Part shown: positions 1 through 8,258 of the stretch, one piece after another | How the letters are laid out: each line of letters starts with the position of its first letter | Numbering within the stretch: position 1 is the stretch's first letter | From: Sphingomonas sp. CFBP 13720 | GTDB lineage: Bacteria > Pseudomonadota > Alphaproteobacteria > Sphingomonadales > Sphingomonadaceae | Length of the DNA: 64,000 nt | Assembly: GCF_014842075.1 (NCBI RefSeq) | Contig: NZ_JACYVA010000006.1 | Coordinates: 168,302-232,301 of the forward strand | Reading direction: 5' to 3' | Notes under the pieces: model-generated | Database searches by the model: none | What the model was told of the DNA's origin: nothing | What the model saw: the letters and a program-made list of their open reading frames with translations, nothing else | Translations under genes and position numbers: made by a program

Positions 1-711
1 TGGCTGGTGTTCTACCGCCGCCCGCGCGAGCACGCGAAACTGTCCGGCGGCGAGCTGGCATGGATCGAACAGGACCCGGTCGACCCGATCGAGCCGATGC
101 CGTGGCGGCGCATCGCCACCATCCGCGAAACCTGGGCGTTCGCGCTGGGGAAGTTCTTCATCGACCCGATCTGGTGGTTCTTCCTGTTCTGGCTGCCAGG
201 CTATCTGGGGACGCGCTACAACCTCGATCTGCTCAGCTTCGGACCGCCGCTGGTCGCGATCTATCTGTTGTCCGATCTGGGCAGCGTCGCGGGCGGATGG
301 CTGTCGTCCACGCTGATCGCGCGGGGCCGCACCGTCAATTTCGCACGCAAGATGACGATGTTCATCTGCGCCTGCGCGGTGCTGCCGGTGTTGTTCGCCC
401 AGTCGATCGACAATCTGTGGGTCGCGGTCCTCGTCATCGGCATCGCCACGGCGGCGCACCAGGCGTTCTCGGCCAATCTCTACACGCTGCCGTCGGACCT
501 GTTCCCGCGCGCGGCGGTGGGATCGGTCGTCGGCATCGGCGGCACGGTCGGCGCGATCGGCGGCATGTTGATGGCGAAATATGCCGGCTACGTCCTCGAC
601 GGCATCGGCAGCTATGCGCCGCTGTTCTACGTCGCGGGTTCGGCCTATTTCCTCGCGCTGCTGGCGGTGCATCTGCTGTCGCCCCGCCTGAAGCGCGTCG
701 ACGCGAAGTAA
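1..711 (+). CDS. MFS transporter, hexuronate/ExuT-like, C-terminal part (cut by window edge)
   Basis: The reading frame is open from the first base, so the 5' part lies outside the window and the GTG at position 7 is not a credible start. About 235 residues remain, corresponding to the second half of a 12-helix major facilitator protein. A YRRPREH motif and a short cytoplasmic linker are followed by about six hydrophobic segments, including FFLFWLPGYL. The linker and the aromatic-rich first helix resemble the hexuronate/anion:cation symporter (ExuT) family, which takes sugar acids into the cytoplasm with protons. The gene ends about 360 bases before a GH125 glycosidase on the same strand, so it could belong to a sugar-use locus extending off the left edge. 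The substrate cannot be read from this fragment. Confidence 0.75.
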   Translation, partial: WLVFYRRPREHAKLSGGELAWIEQDPVDPIEPMPWRRIATIRETWAFALGKFFIDPIWWFFLFWLPGYLGTRYNLDLLSFGPPLVAIYLLSDLGSVAGGWLSSTLIARGRTVNFARKMTMFICACAVLPVLFAQSIDNLWVAVLVIGIATAAHQAFSANLYTLPSDLFPRAAVGSVVGIGGTVGAIGGMLMAKYAGYVLDGIGSYAPLFYVAGSAYFLALLAVHLLSPRLKRVDAK

Positions 712-731
712 GGGAAGGGGGACCGGCGGTC

Positions 732-853
732 CCCCGACCCACACCGTGGCGGGCCGCCGTCCCCGACCCGCACTGTGGCGCGCCGCACCGTCCCCGATCC
801 GCACCGTGGCGCGCTGCACCGTCCCCGACCCGCACGGTGGCCCGATCCACATC
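732..853. repeat. Degenerate tandem repeat, about four units of 29-31 bp
   Basis: Units starting at 732, 761, 792 and 823 each open with CCCCGAYCC and carry a CACYGTGGCG core followed by a GC-rich tail. The second and third units are nearly identical. The array lies just after the transporter stop codon in the 363-base gap before the GH125 gene. I see no gene in this gap. Function unknown. Confidence 0.7.
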
Positions 854-905
854 GAGGTCGACCCCCCACCGTGTCCCGACCCGACCCGCACCGACCACCG
901 CCCCA

Positions 906-985
906 CGCCGTCACCCCGGCGCAGGCCGGGGTGACGGCGTGTGGCGCGCGCTTCGCGACGGAGCGATCCCGGCCTGCGCCGGGAT
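906..985. repeat. REP-type palindromes
   Basis: A perfect 15-bp stem spans 906-939 (CGCCGTCACCCCGGC, loop GCAG, then the reverse complement). A second hairpin at about 965-984 has the arms ATCCCGGC and GCCGGGAT. The GTCACCCCGG core recurs elsewhere in the window (6666, 8116, 11459, 58544), which marks a dispersed intergenic repeat. As a stable stem downstream of the transporter gene it could also act as a transcript end, but there is no T-tract. Confidence 0.7.
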
Positions 986-1074
986 GACGGTTATGGTCGC
1001 GATCCGGGCAAAACCCACTGGCGCTTCTTCCCCCGGGTCGCGTACGACGCGCGTTTTACGACCGGGGGCCGATC

Positions 1075-2496
1075 ATGACGACGCGACGCACGCTACTGAA
1101 GAACGGCGCGCTGCTGACCGCCGCGATCGCTTCGCCGCCGGTCCTTGCGCAACCGGCGTCCTTCGCCAGCAAGCGTCCGGCCGCCGCCGCACGCCGCTTC
1201 AGCAGCCCGGCGGTCGAGCGCGAGATCGCACGCGTGTCCGCGCGGATCGCCGATCCCGAACTGCGCTGGATGTTCGCCAACTGCTACCCCAACACGCTCG
1301 ACACGACAGTGCGGACGGGCACCGTCGACGGACAGCCCGATGCGTTCGTCATCACCGGCGACATTCCCTGCCTCTGGCTGCGCGATTCGGCGGCGCAGTT
1401 GCGGCCCTATCTCCACCTCGTCAAATCCGACCCGAAGCTGGCCACGCTGTTCCGCGGCCTGATCGCCCGGCAGGCGCGTTCGATCCTGATCGATCCCTAC
1501 GCCAATGCCTTCATGGAAGACCCGACGGCCAAATCGAACCTCGAATGGTCGCAGGCCGATCGCACCACGATGAAGCCCGGCGTGGCCGAACGGAAGTGGG
1601 AGATCGATTCGCTGTGCTATGCGCTGCGGCTCGCGCATGATTACTGGTCGACCACCCGCGACAAACGCCCGTTCGACGCCCGCTGGGCGGAAAGTGCGCG
1701 CGCGATCGTCCGTACCTTCCGCGAACAACAGCGGAAGGACGGTCCCGGACCCTATCAATTCCAGCGTAATTCGACCCAGCCGACCGAAACGCTGCTGTGG
1801 GGGCAGGGGAATCCGACCCGCCCGGTCGGGCTGATCCATTCGGGATTCCGGCCGTCGGACGACGCCTGTCTCTTTCCGTTCCTGATCCCGTCCAACCTGT
1901 TCGCGGTAACGACGCTGCGCGAACTGGCGGTCGTCGCGCGCGGCGCGCGCGGCGATGCCGAACTGGCCGCCGACGCGACCGCGCTGGCCGACGAAGTCGC
2001 CGCCGCGCTGGCCGCGCATGGCACGATGACGCTGAAGGACGGTCGTCGCGTCTGGGCGTATGAGGTCGACGGGTTCGGCAATGCGATCTTCATGGACGAC
2101 GCCAACGTGCCGTCGCTGTCCGGCCTCGCCTTTCTCGGCTGCGTGTCGCCGACCGATCCGTTGTGGCGCGCGACGCACGACGCGGCGTGGAGCGATGCCA
2201 ACCCGTGGTTCTTCCGCGGCCCGGCTGGCGAAGGGATCGGCGGCCCGCATGTCGGGCTTGGTCATATCTGGCCGATGTCGCTGATCGTCCGCGCCTTTTC
2301 CGCCACCGACGACGCGGTCATCCGCCAGTGCCTGACGACGTTGAAGGCGACGCATGGCGACACCGGCTTCATCCACGAATCGTTCGACCGGAACGATCCG
2401 AAGAAATTCACGCGCGACTGGTTCGCATGGGCCAACGGCCTGTTCGGGCAGTTGATCGTCCACCTCGCCGACACCCGTCCGCATCTGCTCGGCTGA
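1075..2496 (+). CDS. GH125 family exo-alpha-1,6-mannosidase (DUF1237), exported
   Basis: 473 residues that match the metal-independent alpha-mannosidase family GH125 (Mug157/DUF1237), (alpha/alpha)6-barrel enzymes that release mannose from non-reducing ends of alpha-1,6-mannosides. The family motif WLRDSAAQ is visible at about residues 101-108, and a GEGIGGPHVG segment near residue 385 is where the family's second acidic residue is expected. The N-terminus TTRRTLLKNGALL, then a hydrophobic stretch ending near VLAQ, looks like a twin-arginine signal, so the enzyme is probably periplasmic. The ATG at 1075 places this signal exactly at the N-terminus. It stands alone on this strand between the transporter and a GGDEF protein. 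Substrate specificity is inferred from family membership only. Confidence 0.88.
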   Translation: MTTRRTLLKNGALLTAAIASPPVLAQPASFASKRPAAAARRFSSPAVEREIARVSARIADPELRWMFANCYPNTLDTTVRTGTVDGQPDAFVITGDIPCLWLRDSAAQLRPYLHLVKSDPKLATLFRGLIARQARSILIDPYANAFMEDPTAKSNLEWSQADRTTMKPGVAERKWEIDSLCYALRLAHDYWSTTRDKRPFDARWAESARAIVRTFREQQRKDGPGPYQFQRNSTQPTETLLWGQGNPTRPVGLIHSGFRPSDDACLFPFLIPSNLFAVTTLRELAVVARGARGDAELAADATALADEVAAALAAHGTMTLKDGRRVWAYEVDGFGNAIFMDDANVPSLSGLAFLGCVSPTDPLWRATHDAAWSDANPWFFRGPAGEGIGGPHVGLGHIWPMSLIVRAFSATDDAVIRQCLTTLKATHGDTGFIHESFDRNDPKKFTRDWFAWANGLFGQLIVHLADTRPHLLG

Positions 2497-2521
2497 TCGA
2501 TCCGGTTCGGGACGTTACGCG

Positions 2522-3994
2522 ATGTTTACGATGCTGCGGTATGGCGGGCCGATGATGCGGCCGCTCGCCCTGAATCGGACCTGTTCGACCGTCCTCCCGG
2601 ACGCGCGGGACGCCGGTGCCCTGCGCGCGCTGCTGATCGTAGGGTTCGCAGTGTGGTGCGCCTGCATCCTCGGACTTGCGTCGCGGCATGCGTTTTCGGT
2701 GTCGTTCTGGCCCGCCAACGCGGTGCTGGCCGGACTGCTGGTGCGATGTCCGGCGCTGCATCGTCCGGCGGGCTGGACCGGTGCCGCGCTGGGCTTCGTG
2801 GCGGCCGACATCATGTTCGGGCGCACCGCGTCGCTCGCGTTCGCGTTCGCCGCCACCAACATGATCGGCGTGTTGCCGACGATGCTGTTGCTGCGCCGGC
2901 TCGATGCGATCGACCTGCTGTTGGGGCGCGTCCATTCGGTCGTGCGGATTCTCGCCTGCATCCTGCCCGGCTGCTTCACCGCCGCGCTGGCTGGTGCCGT
3001 GCTGGTGAAGTGGCAGTTCGACGGTTCGATGCTTCAGGCGCTGGCGACATGGCCTGCCAGCGAGCTGGTCAACTATCTGACGACGCTGCCCGCCGTTCTC
3101 GCATGGTCGTCGGCCGTATCGGCGGTGCCCACCGAACGCTCGATCCGGGTGACGGCATGGCCGGTGGTCGGGCTGGTCGCGTCCTGCGCCGCTGCGCTGT
3201 GGCTCGACGGGCCGGGCAGCATCATGTTCCCGATGCCCGCGCTGTTGCTATGTGCGCTGACCTATTCGGTGCGTACCACCAGCGTGTTGACGATGGCGAT
3301 CGGGGCCGGGAGCCTGACCGCGATCGGCCTTGGCGCGGTACATATCGGACAGGATATGGCGATCCCGGCGCATGTCGTGTCGATCCGGGTCGCGGTCGCG
3401 TTCCTCGTGCTGGTGCCGCTGACGATCAGCAGCGCGATGGCGGTGCACGACTCGCTGTCGCACCGGTTGCGCGAGGCGGCGGACCATGACGGGCTGACCG
3501 GCCTGCTCAACCGGCGCGCGTTCGACCAAAGGATGCGCGCGATGCTCGCCGCGATGCCGCCATCGGGCGGGCTGGCGGTGCTGTGGCTGGATATCGACCA
3601 TTTCAAATCGATCAACGACCGGTTCGGCCATCTGGCGGGCGACGCCGTGTTGCAGTCGTTCGGCGCGCTGGCCGCCGATGTCAGCGGTCCGACGGGTCTG
3701 GCGGGACGCATGGGGGGTGAGGAATTCGCGCTGGTACTGGCCATACCGGATCGGGCCGCCGCCATCGTCGCGACGAACCGGCTCCGTCGGGTGTTCGCGG
3801 CCACGTCAACCGGATGGTCGGGCGTGTCGGTGCGTGCCACCGTCAGCATCGGCGCCTGCTATCTCGACGCGCCACCCGCCGACGTGACGCATCTGGTCCA
3901 CCGGCTCGACGAAATGCTTTATCGCGCGAAGCGGGCAGGGCGCGACCGCGTCGAATGGCTGGACGATCGCGAAGCCGCCCGCGACGTGGCCTGA
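2522..3994 (+). CDS. MASE1-like membrane sensor with GGDEF diguanylate cyclase domain
   Basis: 490 residues. The N-terminal ~310 residues form about eight hydrophobic helices and contain the FWPANAVLAGLL signature typical of MASE1 sensory domains. The C-terminal part is a GGDEF domain beginning DHDGLTGLLNRRAF, with DIDHFKSINDRFGH and an intact active-site GGEEF at residues 398-402, so it should make cyclic-di-GMP from two GTP at the inner membrane. The inhibitory I-site (RxxD about five residues before GGEEF) is absent; GPTG occupies that place. The gene ends four bases before the convergent dadA stop. Signal and regulation cannot be inferred. Confidence 0.88.
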   Translation: MFTMLRYGGPMMRPLALNRTCSTVLPDARDAGALRALLIVGFAVWCACILGLASRHAFSVSFWPANAVLAGLLVRCPALHRPAGWTGAALGFVAADIMFGRTASLAFAFAATNMIGVLPTMLLLRRLDAIDLLLGRVHSVVRILACILPGCFTAALAGAVLVKWQFDGSMLQALATWPASELVNYLTTLPAVLAWSSAVSAVPTERSIRVTAWPVVGLVASCAAALWLDGPGSIMFPMPALLLCALTYSVRTTSVLTMAIGAGSLTAIGLGAVHIGQDMAIPAHVVSIRVAVAFLVLVPLTISSAMAVHDSLSHRLREAADHDGLTGLLNRRAFDQRMRAMLAAMPPSGGLAVLWLDIDHFKSINDRFGHLAGDAVLQSFGALAADVSGPTGLAGRMGGEEFALVLAIPDRAAAIVATNRLRRVFAATSTGWSGVSVRATVSIGACYLDAPPADVTHLVHRLDEMLYRAKRAGRDRVEWLDDREAARDVA

Positions 3995-3998
3995 TCCG

Positions 3999-5249
3999 TC
4001 AGTAGCGCGAAATCGCCAGATCCGCCGTTTCGATCGCCGGGGTGACGCCCGACATCAGGTCGGCGATCACCTGCGCCGATCCGCACGCCATCGTCCACCC
4101 CAGCGTCCCGTGTCCGGTATTCAGGAACAGATTGCGATACCGCGTCGGCCCGATCACCGGCGTGCTGTCGGGCGTCATCGGCCGCAGCCCGCTCCAGAAA
4201 CTCGCCTGCGCCACATCGCCCGCGCCGGGGAACAGGCTGCCCAGCGAATATTCCAGCGTCGCGCGCCGCGCATCGGGCAGGTCGTTGTTGAACCCCGATA
4301 TCTCCGCCATCCCGCCGACACGGATGCGGTCGCCCAGCCGGGTGATCGCCACCTTGTAACTCTCGTCCAGCAACGTCGATACCGGCGCGCGGTTCGCGTC
4401 GACGATCGGCACCGTGATCGAATATCCCTTCACCGGATATACCGGCAGCCGGATGCCGAGCGGTGCCACGATCCGCGTCGAAAAACTGCCCAGCGCGACC
4501 AGATAGGCATCGCCGGTCACGATGCCGCGATCGGTCCGTACCCCGGTGATCCGGTCGCCGTCGCGCACCAGTCCGCGGATCGGTTCGCCCAGCCGGAACT
4601 CGACCCCCGCCGCCTGCGCCATCGCCGCCAGCGCGTTGGTGAACTTGAAGCAATCGCCCGTCTCGTCGCCCGGCAACCGCAATCCGCCCGCCAGCGGCTG
4701 GTTGCTGCCCGCCAGCCCCGGTTCGGCGGCAATGCACCCGGCGCGGTCGAGCACCTCGAACGCCACGCCGTCGGCGCGCAGCACTGCGATATCCTTCTCG
4801 ATCCCCGCCAGCTGCTTTTCCTCGCGGAACAGCTGCAACGTCCCTTGCGACCGTTCGTCATAGGCGATGCCGGTCGCGCCGCGCAGCTCGACCAGCCGGT
4901 CGCGGCTATATTCCGCCAGCCGCACCATCCGCCCCTTGTTCACGGCATAGTCGCGCGCGTTGCAATTCCCCAGCATCGCGATCAGCCAGCGCAGCATCGC
5001 CATGTCGAACTGCGGGCGCAGGATCAGCGGCGCATGCTGCATGAACAGCCATTTGACCGCCTTCGCCGGAATCCCCGGTGCCGCCCATGGCGATGCGTAG
5101 CCCGGCGAAATCTCGCCCGCATTGGCGAAGCTCGTTTCCAGCGCCGGGCCGTCCTGTCGGTCGATCACGACCACCTCGTGCCCCGCCTGTGCCAGATACC
5201 ATGCGGAGGTGACGCCGATCACCCCCGCGCCCGCGATCACGATACGCAT
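3999..5249 (-). CDS. dadA: D-amino acid dehydrogenase small subunit
   Basis: 416 residues, close to the E. coli DadA length of 432. The N-terminus [19 protein letters not shown] is the FAD-binding GxGxxG Rossmann motif, followed by the [22 protein letters not shown] segment characteristic of DadA. The C-terminal part carries [17 protein letters not shown], a second FAD contact of this DAO-type fold. The enzyme oxidises D-alanine and other D-amino acids to 2-oxo acids and ammonia, passing electrons to the respiratory chain at the inner membrane. The ATG at 5249 starts at the FAD motif and lies inside the end of the upstream alanine racemase gene (13-base overlap), so the pair is probably translationally coupled for L-alanine catabolism through D-alanine. 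Confidence 0.93.
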   Translation of the reverse strand: MRIVIAGAGVIGVTSAWYLAQAGHEVVVIDRQDGPALETSFANAGEISPGYASPWAAPGIPAKAVKWLFMQHAPLILRPQFDMAMLRWLIAMLGNCNARDYAVNKGRMVRLAEYSRDRLVELRGATGIAYDERSQGTLQLFREEKQLAGIEKDIAVLRADGVAFEVLDRAGCIAAEPGLAGSNQPLAGGLRLPGDETGDCFKFTNALAAMAQAAGVEFRLGEPIRGLVRDGDRITGVRTDRGIVTGDAYLVALGSFSTRIVAPLGIRLPVYPVKGYSITVPIVDANRAPVSTLLDESYKVAITRLGDRIRVGGMAEISGFNNDLPDARRATLEYSLGSLFPGAGDVAQASFWSGLRPMTPDSTPVIGPTRYRNLFLNTGHGTLGWTMACGSAQVIADLMSGVTPAIETADLAISRY

Positions 5250-6349
5250 GCGCCATTCCTTTCGCCGGTGACCGGCAGGATGCGCCGCGCATAGCGTCGC
5301 CCCAGCTGCGTCAATATCTCGTACGCGATCGTCCCCGCCTGTGCGGCGACAGTGTCGATCGTCTGGTGCGGGCCGATCAGCTCGGCATGTGTCGCCGTCG
5401 CCAACAATTCGGCGGGCACGTCGCTGACGTCGATGCACAGGCTGTCCATCGACACGCGCCCGGCAATGGGTGCGCGAACGCCGCCGATATAGGCCGCGCC
5501 GACATTGCTCAGCGCGCGCGGCCAGCCATCGGCATAGCCGATCGACAGCGTCGCGATCCGCCGGTCATGGTCCGCCACCGAGGTCAGGCCATATCCGACC
5601 CCGGTTCCCGCCGGCACCGTCCGCCACTGCACGATCCGCGCGTCCAGTGCGATCACCGGCCGCATCGGATTGTCGCGCCCTTCCTGCGGCGCGGCGCCGT
5701 ACAGCGCAATCCCCGGCCGGACCAGATCGCCGTGAAAGTCCGGCCCTAGAAAGACCCCGCCCGAATTGCCCAGCGATCGCGGCGCGGGCGGCAACCGGTC
5801 GGCCAGTGCGGCAAAGCGCGCCCGCTGTGCCGAATTGGCCGGATCGTCAGGCGCATCGCCGCACGCCAGATGGCTCATCACCAATACGACCTCGATTCCC
5901 GCCAGCGCGTTCGGATCGTCCGCCAGCGCCGCGACCTCGCCGTCCGACAGGCCCAGCCGTGACATGCCGCTATCGACCTGCACCGCCGCCTTCAGCGTCC
6001 GGCCGACCTCCGCCGCCGCCGTCCGCCACCGCGCCACGTCGCCGGTCGAGTTGAGCACCGGTATCGCATCCGCCGCGATCAACGCATGCTCGTCGCCCGG
6101 CGCGACGCCGTTCAGCACGAACAGTCGCGCCTCCGCCGCGAGCAACGGCCGCAACGCCACCGCCTCACTGGTCACCGCCACGAAGAACGTGTCGCATCCC
6201 ACCTGTGCCAGCGTCTGCGCGACGATCGCCGCGCCCAGCCCGTATCCGTCGGCCTTCACGACGCCCGCGACCGGCACCGGTGCCGCGCGCGCCGCCACGA
6301 TCCGGTAATTCCCGGCCAGCGCGTCCAGATCGATCGTCAGCACCGTCAT
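5237..6349 (-). CDS. alr: Alanine racemase (catabolic, DadX-like context)
   Basis: 370 residues of a PLP-dependent fold-III alanine racemase, interconverting L- and D-alanine. The PLP lysine lies in [11 protein letters not shown] at about residues 30-40, and the second catalytic base region is [10 protein letters not shown] near residue 275. Length matches the family (about 360-380). I take the ATG at 6349, where [11 protein letters not shown] begins the family's N-terminal strand. The 13-base overlap with dadA, transcribed in the same direction, indicates the catabolic dadX role, supplying D-alanine to DadA. D-alanine for peptidoglycan could come from the same enzyme unless another copy exists outside the window. 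Confidence 0.93.
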   Translation of the reverse strand: MTVLTIDLDALAGNYRIVAARAAPVPVAGVVKADGYGLGAAIVAQTLAQVGCDTFFVAVTSEAVALRPLLAAEARLFVLNGVAPGDEHALIAADAIPVLNSTGDVARWRTAAAEVGRTLKAAVQVDSGMSRLGLSDGEVAALADDPNALAGIEVVLVMSHLACGDAPDDPANSAQRARFAALADRLPPAPRSLGNSGGVFLGPDFHGDLVRPGIALYGAAPQEGRDNPMRPVIALDARIVQWRTVPAGTGVGYGLTSVADHDRRIATLSIGYADGWPRALSNVGAAYIGGVRAPIAGRVSMDSLCIDVSDVPAELLATATHAELIGPHQTIDTVAAQAGTIAYEILTQLGRRYARRILPVTGERNGACVS

Positions 6350-6665
6350 GCCCGTTCCCGTGGTCCGCCCCGGCCGGACGGCGCGTTGTAAGATTGTTGC
6401 GCATGGTCTGCCACACTTCCCGAAGAACGCAACGACTCCGTGCCGGGATGCACGGCGGGGAACGATGGCACGCGACGGACGACGCGGCACGATCGCGCTG
6501 GCCGGCATTCGCACGGTTCCGACCCGTTCGGAGGGGGCGCCGGTGCCCGGGCGATGCTGAACGCACCCCGCCGGACCTTGCAACAGGTCAGCGTCGACGG
6601 GCTACGACATGATGGCGGATCTACTTTCTCGCTGGTCGAAATTCAGCGAAAAACTGACCGTATAT

Positions 6666-6774
6666 CGTCACCCCGGACCTGTTCCGGGGTCCACCTGACC
6701 GCGAGCAAAGCGGAAGGAGGCTCAACCACCAACGCGTGCCGCGCGGTGGACCCCGGAACAGGTCCGGGGTGACG
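6666..6774 (-). repeat. REPIN-like element (two inverted 30-bp REP arms with a 49-bp spacer)
   Basis: The arms at 6666-6695 and 6745-6774 are perfect reverse complements of each other. Each begins or ends in CGTCACCCCGG/CCGGGGTGACG. The 49-base spacer is not random: its reverse complement is about three-quarters identical to the spacer of the element at 58544-58652. The rest of the 6350-6992 gap between alr and the next gene shows no supported gene. Confidence 0.8.
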
Positions 6775-6992
6775 GTCATGCAGGCGGCAAGGGCACCATC
6801 GCGGTAGATGTCGATCCTGCCCGGCACCCTGTTTGAACGTCGAAAATCGATCCGGCCTGCGAGTCCATCGTCAACCGCACCAGCGCCGTCGACCTGTCGC
6901 CACCAAGCTGGCAATCCCACCGAATTCGCAGCCGGTATCGCGTAGCGGCAACGCCAGCCCCGATCCACCAACCCCAAACATCAGCCGTTCGC

Positions 6993-7538
6993 TTAGCCCC
7001 GCCGCAACCGCGCCAGCTTTTCCGCCGTCAGCACGTCGTGCGCCACGACCATTCCGGTCAACCGGTCGATCAGTTTCAACAACCGCCCGCCACGCGCCGC
7101 TTCCTCTGCGCCGTCCGTCACCAACTCGCTCCCCCATTCGCGCGCCAGCGATGCGATGGCTGCGGGATGCGAATGGTCGACCGTCACCGACCGAAAGGGC
7201 AGTGCGACACCGGGCGATGCGAACCGGCCCGCTTCGGCCGACGGATCGACGAGGATCGCGCCCGCGACCCGCGCGACGTAATGCGTCGGTGACAGCCGCG
7301 CCCACCACGCCGCCGCGCGGCATCCGGCGCCGTGCGCCAGCAGGATCACCGACCGGTCGGCATCGCCGACGAACCGGTCGATCCGCGCCCCCAACAGATT
7401 ACGATCCGCGTCGTTCGCCCGCCCCAGCGGCAACAAGGTCGCGCGCAGCCGGTCGATCATATCGGCCAGCGCGGGCGGCGGCGGTCCGTCGACCAGCGCC
7501 AGCACCGAATAGGCGTCTCCTGTGGCGATTGCGACCAT
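6993..7538 (-). CDS. RBBP9/YdeN-like alpha/beta hydrolase family protein, catalytic serine apparently lost
   Basis: 181 residues from the ATG at 7538; an upstream in-frame ATG at 7595 would add 19 residues. The size and the pattern ILLAHGAGCRAAAWWA, then AGAILVDPSAEAGRF, and a late VDHSHPA segment resemble small RBBP9/YdeN serine hydrolases. Where the family has the nucleophile elbow GHSLG, this protein reads AHGAG, so the serine is glycine. It may be inactive or have a binding role, or the family assignment may be only structural. It stands alone between the alanine racemase region and the Lrp regulator, same strand as both. No signal peptide. Function not assigned. Confidence 0.55.
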   Translation of the reverse strand: MVAIATGDAYSVLALVDGPPPPALADMIDRLRATLLPLGRANDADRNLLGARIDRFVGDADRSVILLAHGAGCRAAAWWARLSPTHYVARVAGAILVDPSAEAGRFASPGVALPFRSVTVDHSHPAAIASLAREWGSELVTDGAEEAARGGRLLKLIDRLTGMVVAHDVLTAEKLARLRRG

Positions 7539-7635
7539 CGAACCGACTCCAGCAATATAGCCGGGACAGGCTATCACAGCGCGTAGCAAGCGCAACGCCC
7601 GGCCACCGCATGCCCGGCACGCAGCGGCGCGATCG

Positions 7636-8088
7636 TTACAGCGGCAGCACCGTCGTCGCCTTCACCTCCTCCAGCACGGCATAGGTCCGCGTCTCGCGCA
7701 CGCCCGGCACGGTGGTCAGCGTGCGGCCCAGAAAGGCGCGATACGCCGCCATGTCGGCCATCCGCACCTTCAACAAATAATCGAACCCGCCTGCGACCAT
7801 ATGGCATTCCAGCACTTCGGGCAGGTCGCGGACATGATAGCCGAACGCCGTGAACACATCGTCGGTGGTTCGGTCCAGCAGCACTTCGATGAACACCAGC
7901 AGCGACCGGTCCAGCTTGTCGGGATCGAGCAGCGCGGCATAGCCCCGGATCACCCCGCTTTCCCGCAACCGCCGCACCCGTTCGAAACACGCTGCGGGCG
8001 ACAGCCCGCACTGCGCCGCCAGCGCCTGATTGGTGATCCGCCCGTCGGACTGCAACACGCGCAACAGCTTGCGATCGGTCTGGTCCAT
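7636..8088 (-). CDS. Lrp/AsnC-family transcriptional regulator, probable regulator of putA
   Basis: 150 residues, the standard Lrp/AsnC length. An N-terminal winged helix begins MDQTDRKLLRVLQSDGRIT, with recognition helix LAAQCGLSPAACFERVRRL, followed by a C-terminal RAM/ACT-like ligand domain (VLECHMVAGGFDYLLKVRM). The start at 8088 matches the universal position of the MD..D.kiL motif. It is divergent from putA, with 170 bases between the starts. In many alphaproteobacteria an Lrp-type PutR activates putA in response to proline, and that role is the likely one here. A REP palindrome sits in the shared promoter region. Confidence 0.88.
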   Translation of the reverse strand: MDQTDRKLLRVLQSDGRITNQALAAQCGLSPAACFERVRRLRESGVIRGYAALLDPDKLDRSLLVFIEVLLDRTTDDVFTAFGYHVRDLPEVLECHMVAGGFDYLLKVRMADMAAYRAFLGRTLTTVPGVRETRTYAVLEEVKATTVLPL

Positions 8089-8115
8089 GACACTACTCCG
8101 TTGCCCCCGCCCGGC

Positions 8116-8144
8116 CGTCACCCCGGAACAAGCCCGGGGTGACG
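8116..8144. repeat. REP palindrome in the putR-putA divergent region
   Basis: Arms CGTCACCCCGG (8116-8126) and CCGGGGTGACG (8134-8144) with a 7-base loop, the same core as the other REP elements in this window. It lies between two divergent starts (8088 and 8259), where it could also influence either promoter. Confidence 0.75.
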
Positions 8145-8258
8145 AAAATCGTGGGAAAACTCTTATCTGGCACGACATCGTCGGACAACCCGCCCAACAT
8201 CCGAAGCACCTTCACCCCAAGCCGCGATATACCATCGATCCGACACGGAGAAAAACGA

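Noticed and set aside
7..711. GTG at position 7 as the real start of the transporter
   Set aside because: The frame is open to base 1 and the protein has only half of the MFS helices; the start is outside the window.
732..853. CRISPR array
   Set aside because: Units are adjacent with no unique spacers and are degenerate; no cas gene is present.
60..1640. A 526-codon plus-strand frame across the MFS gene, repeats and GH125
   Set aside because: It crosses two genes and a repeat region in another frame; composition is Arg/Pro/His-rich without motifs.
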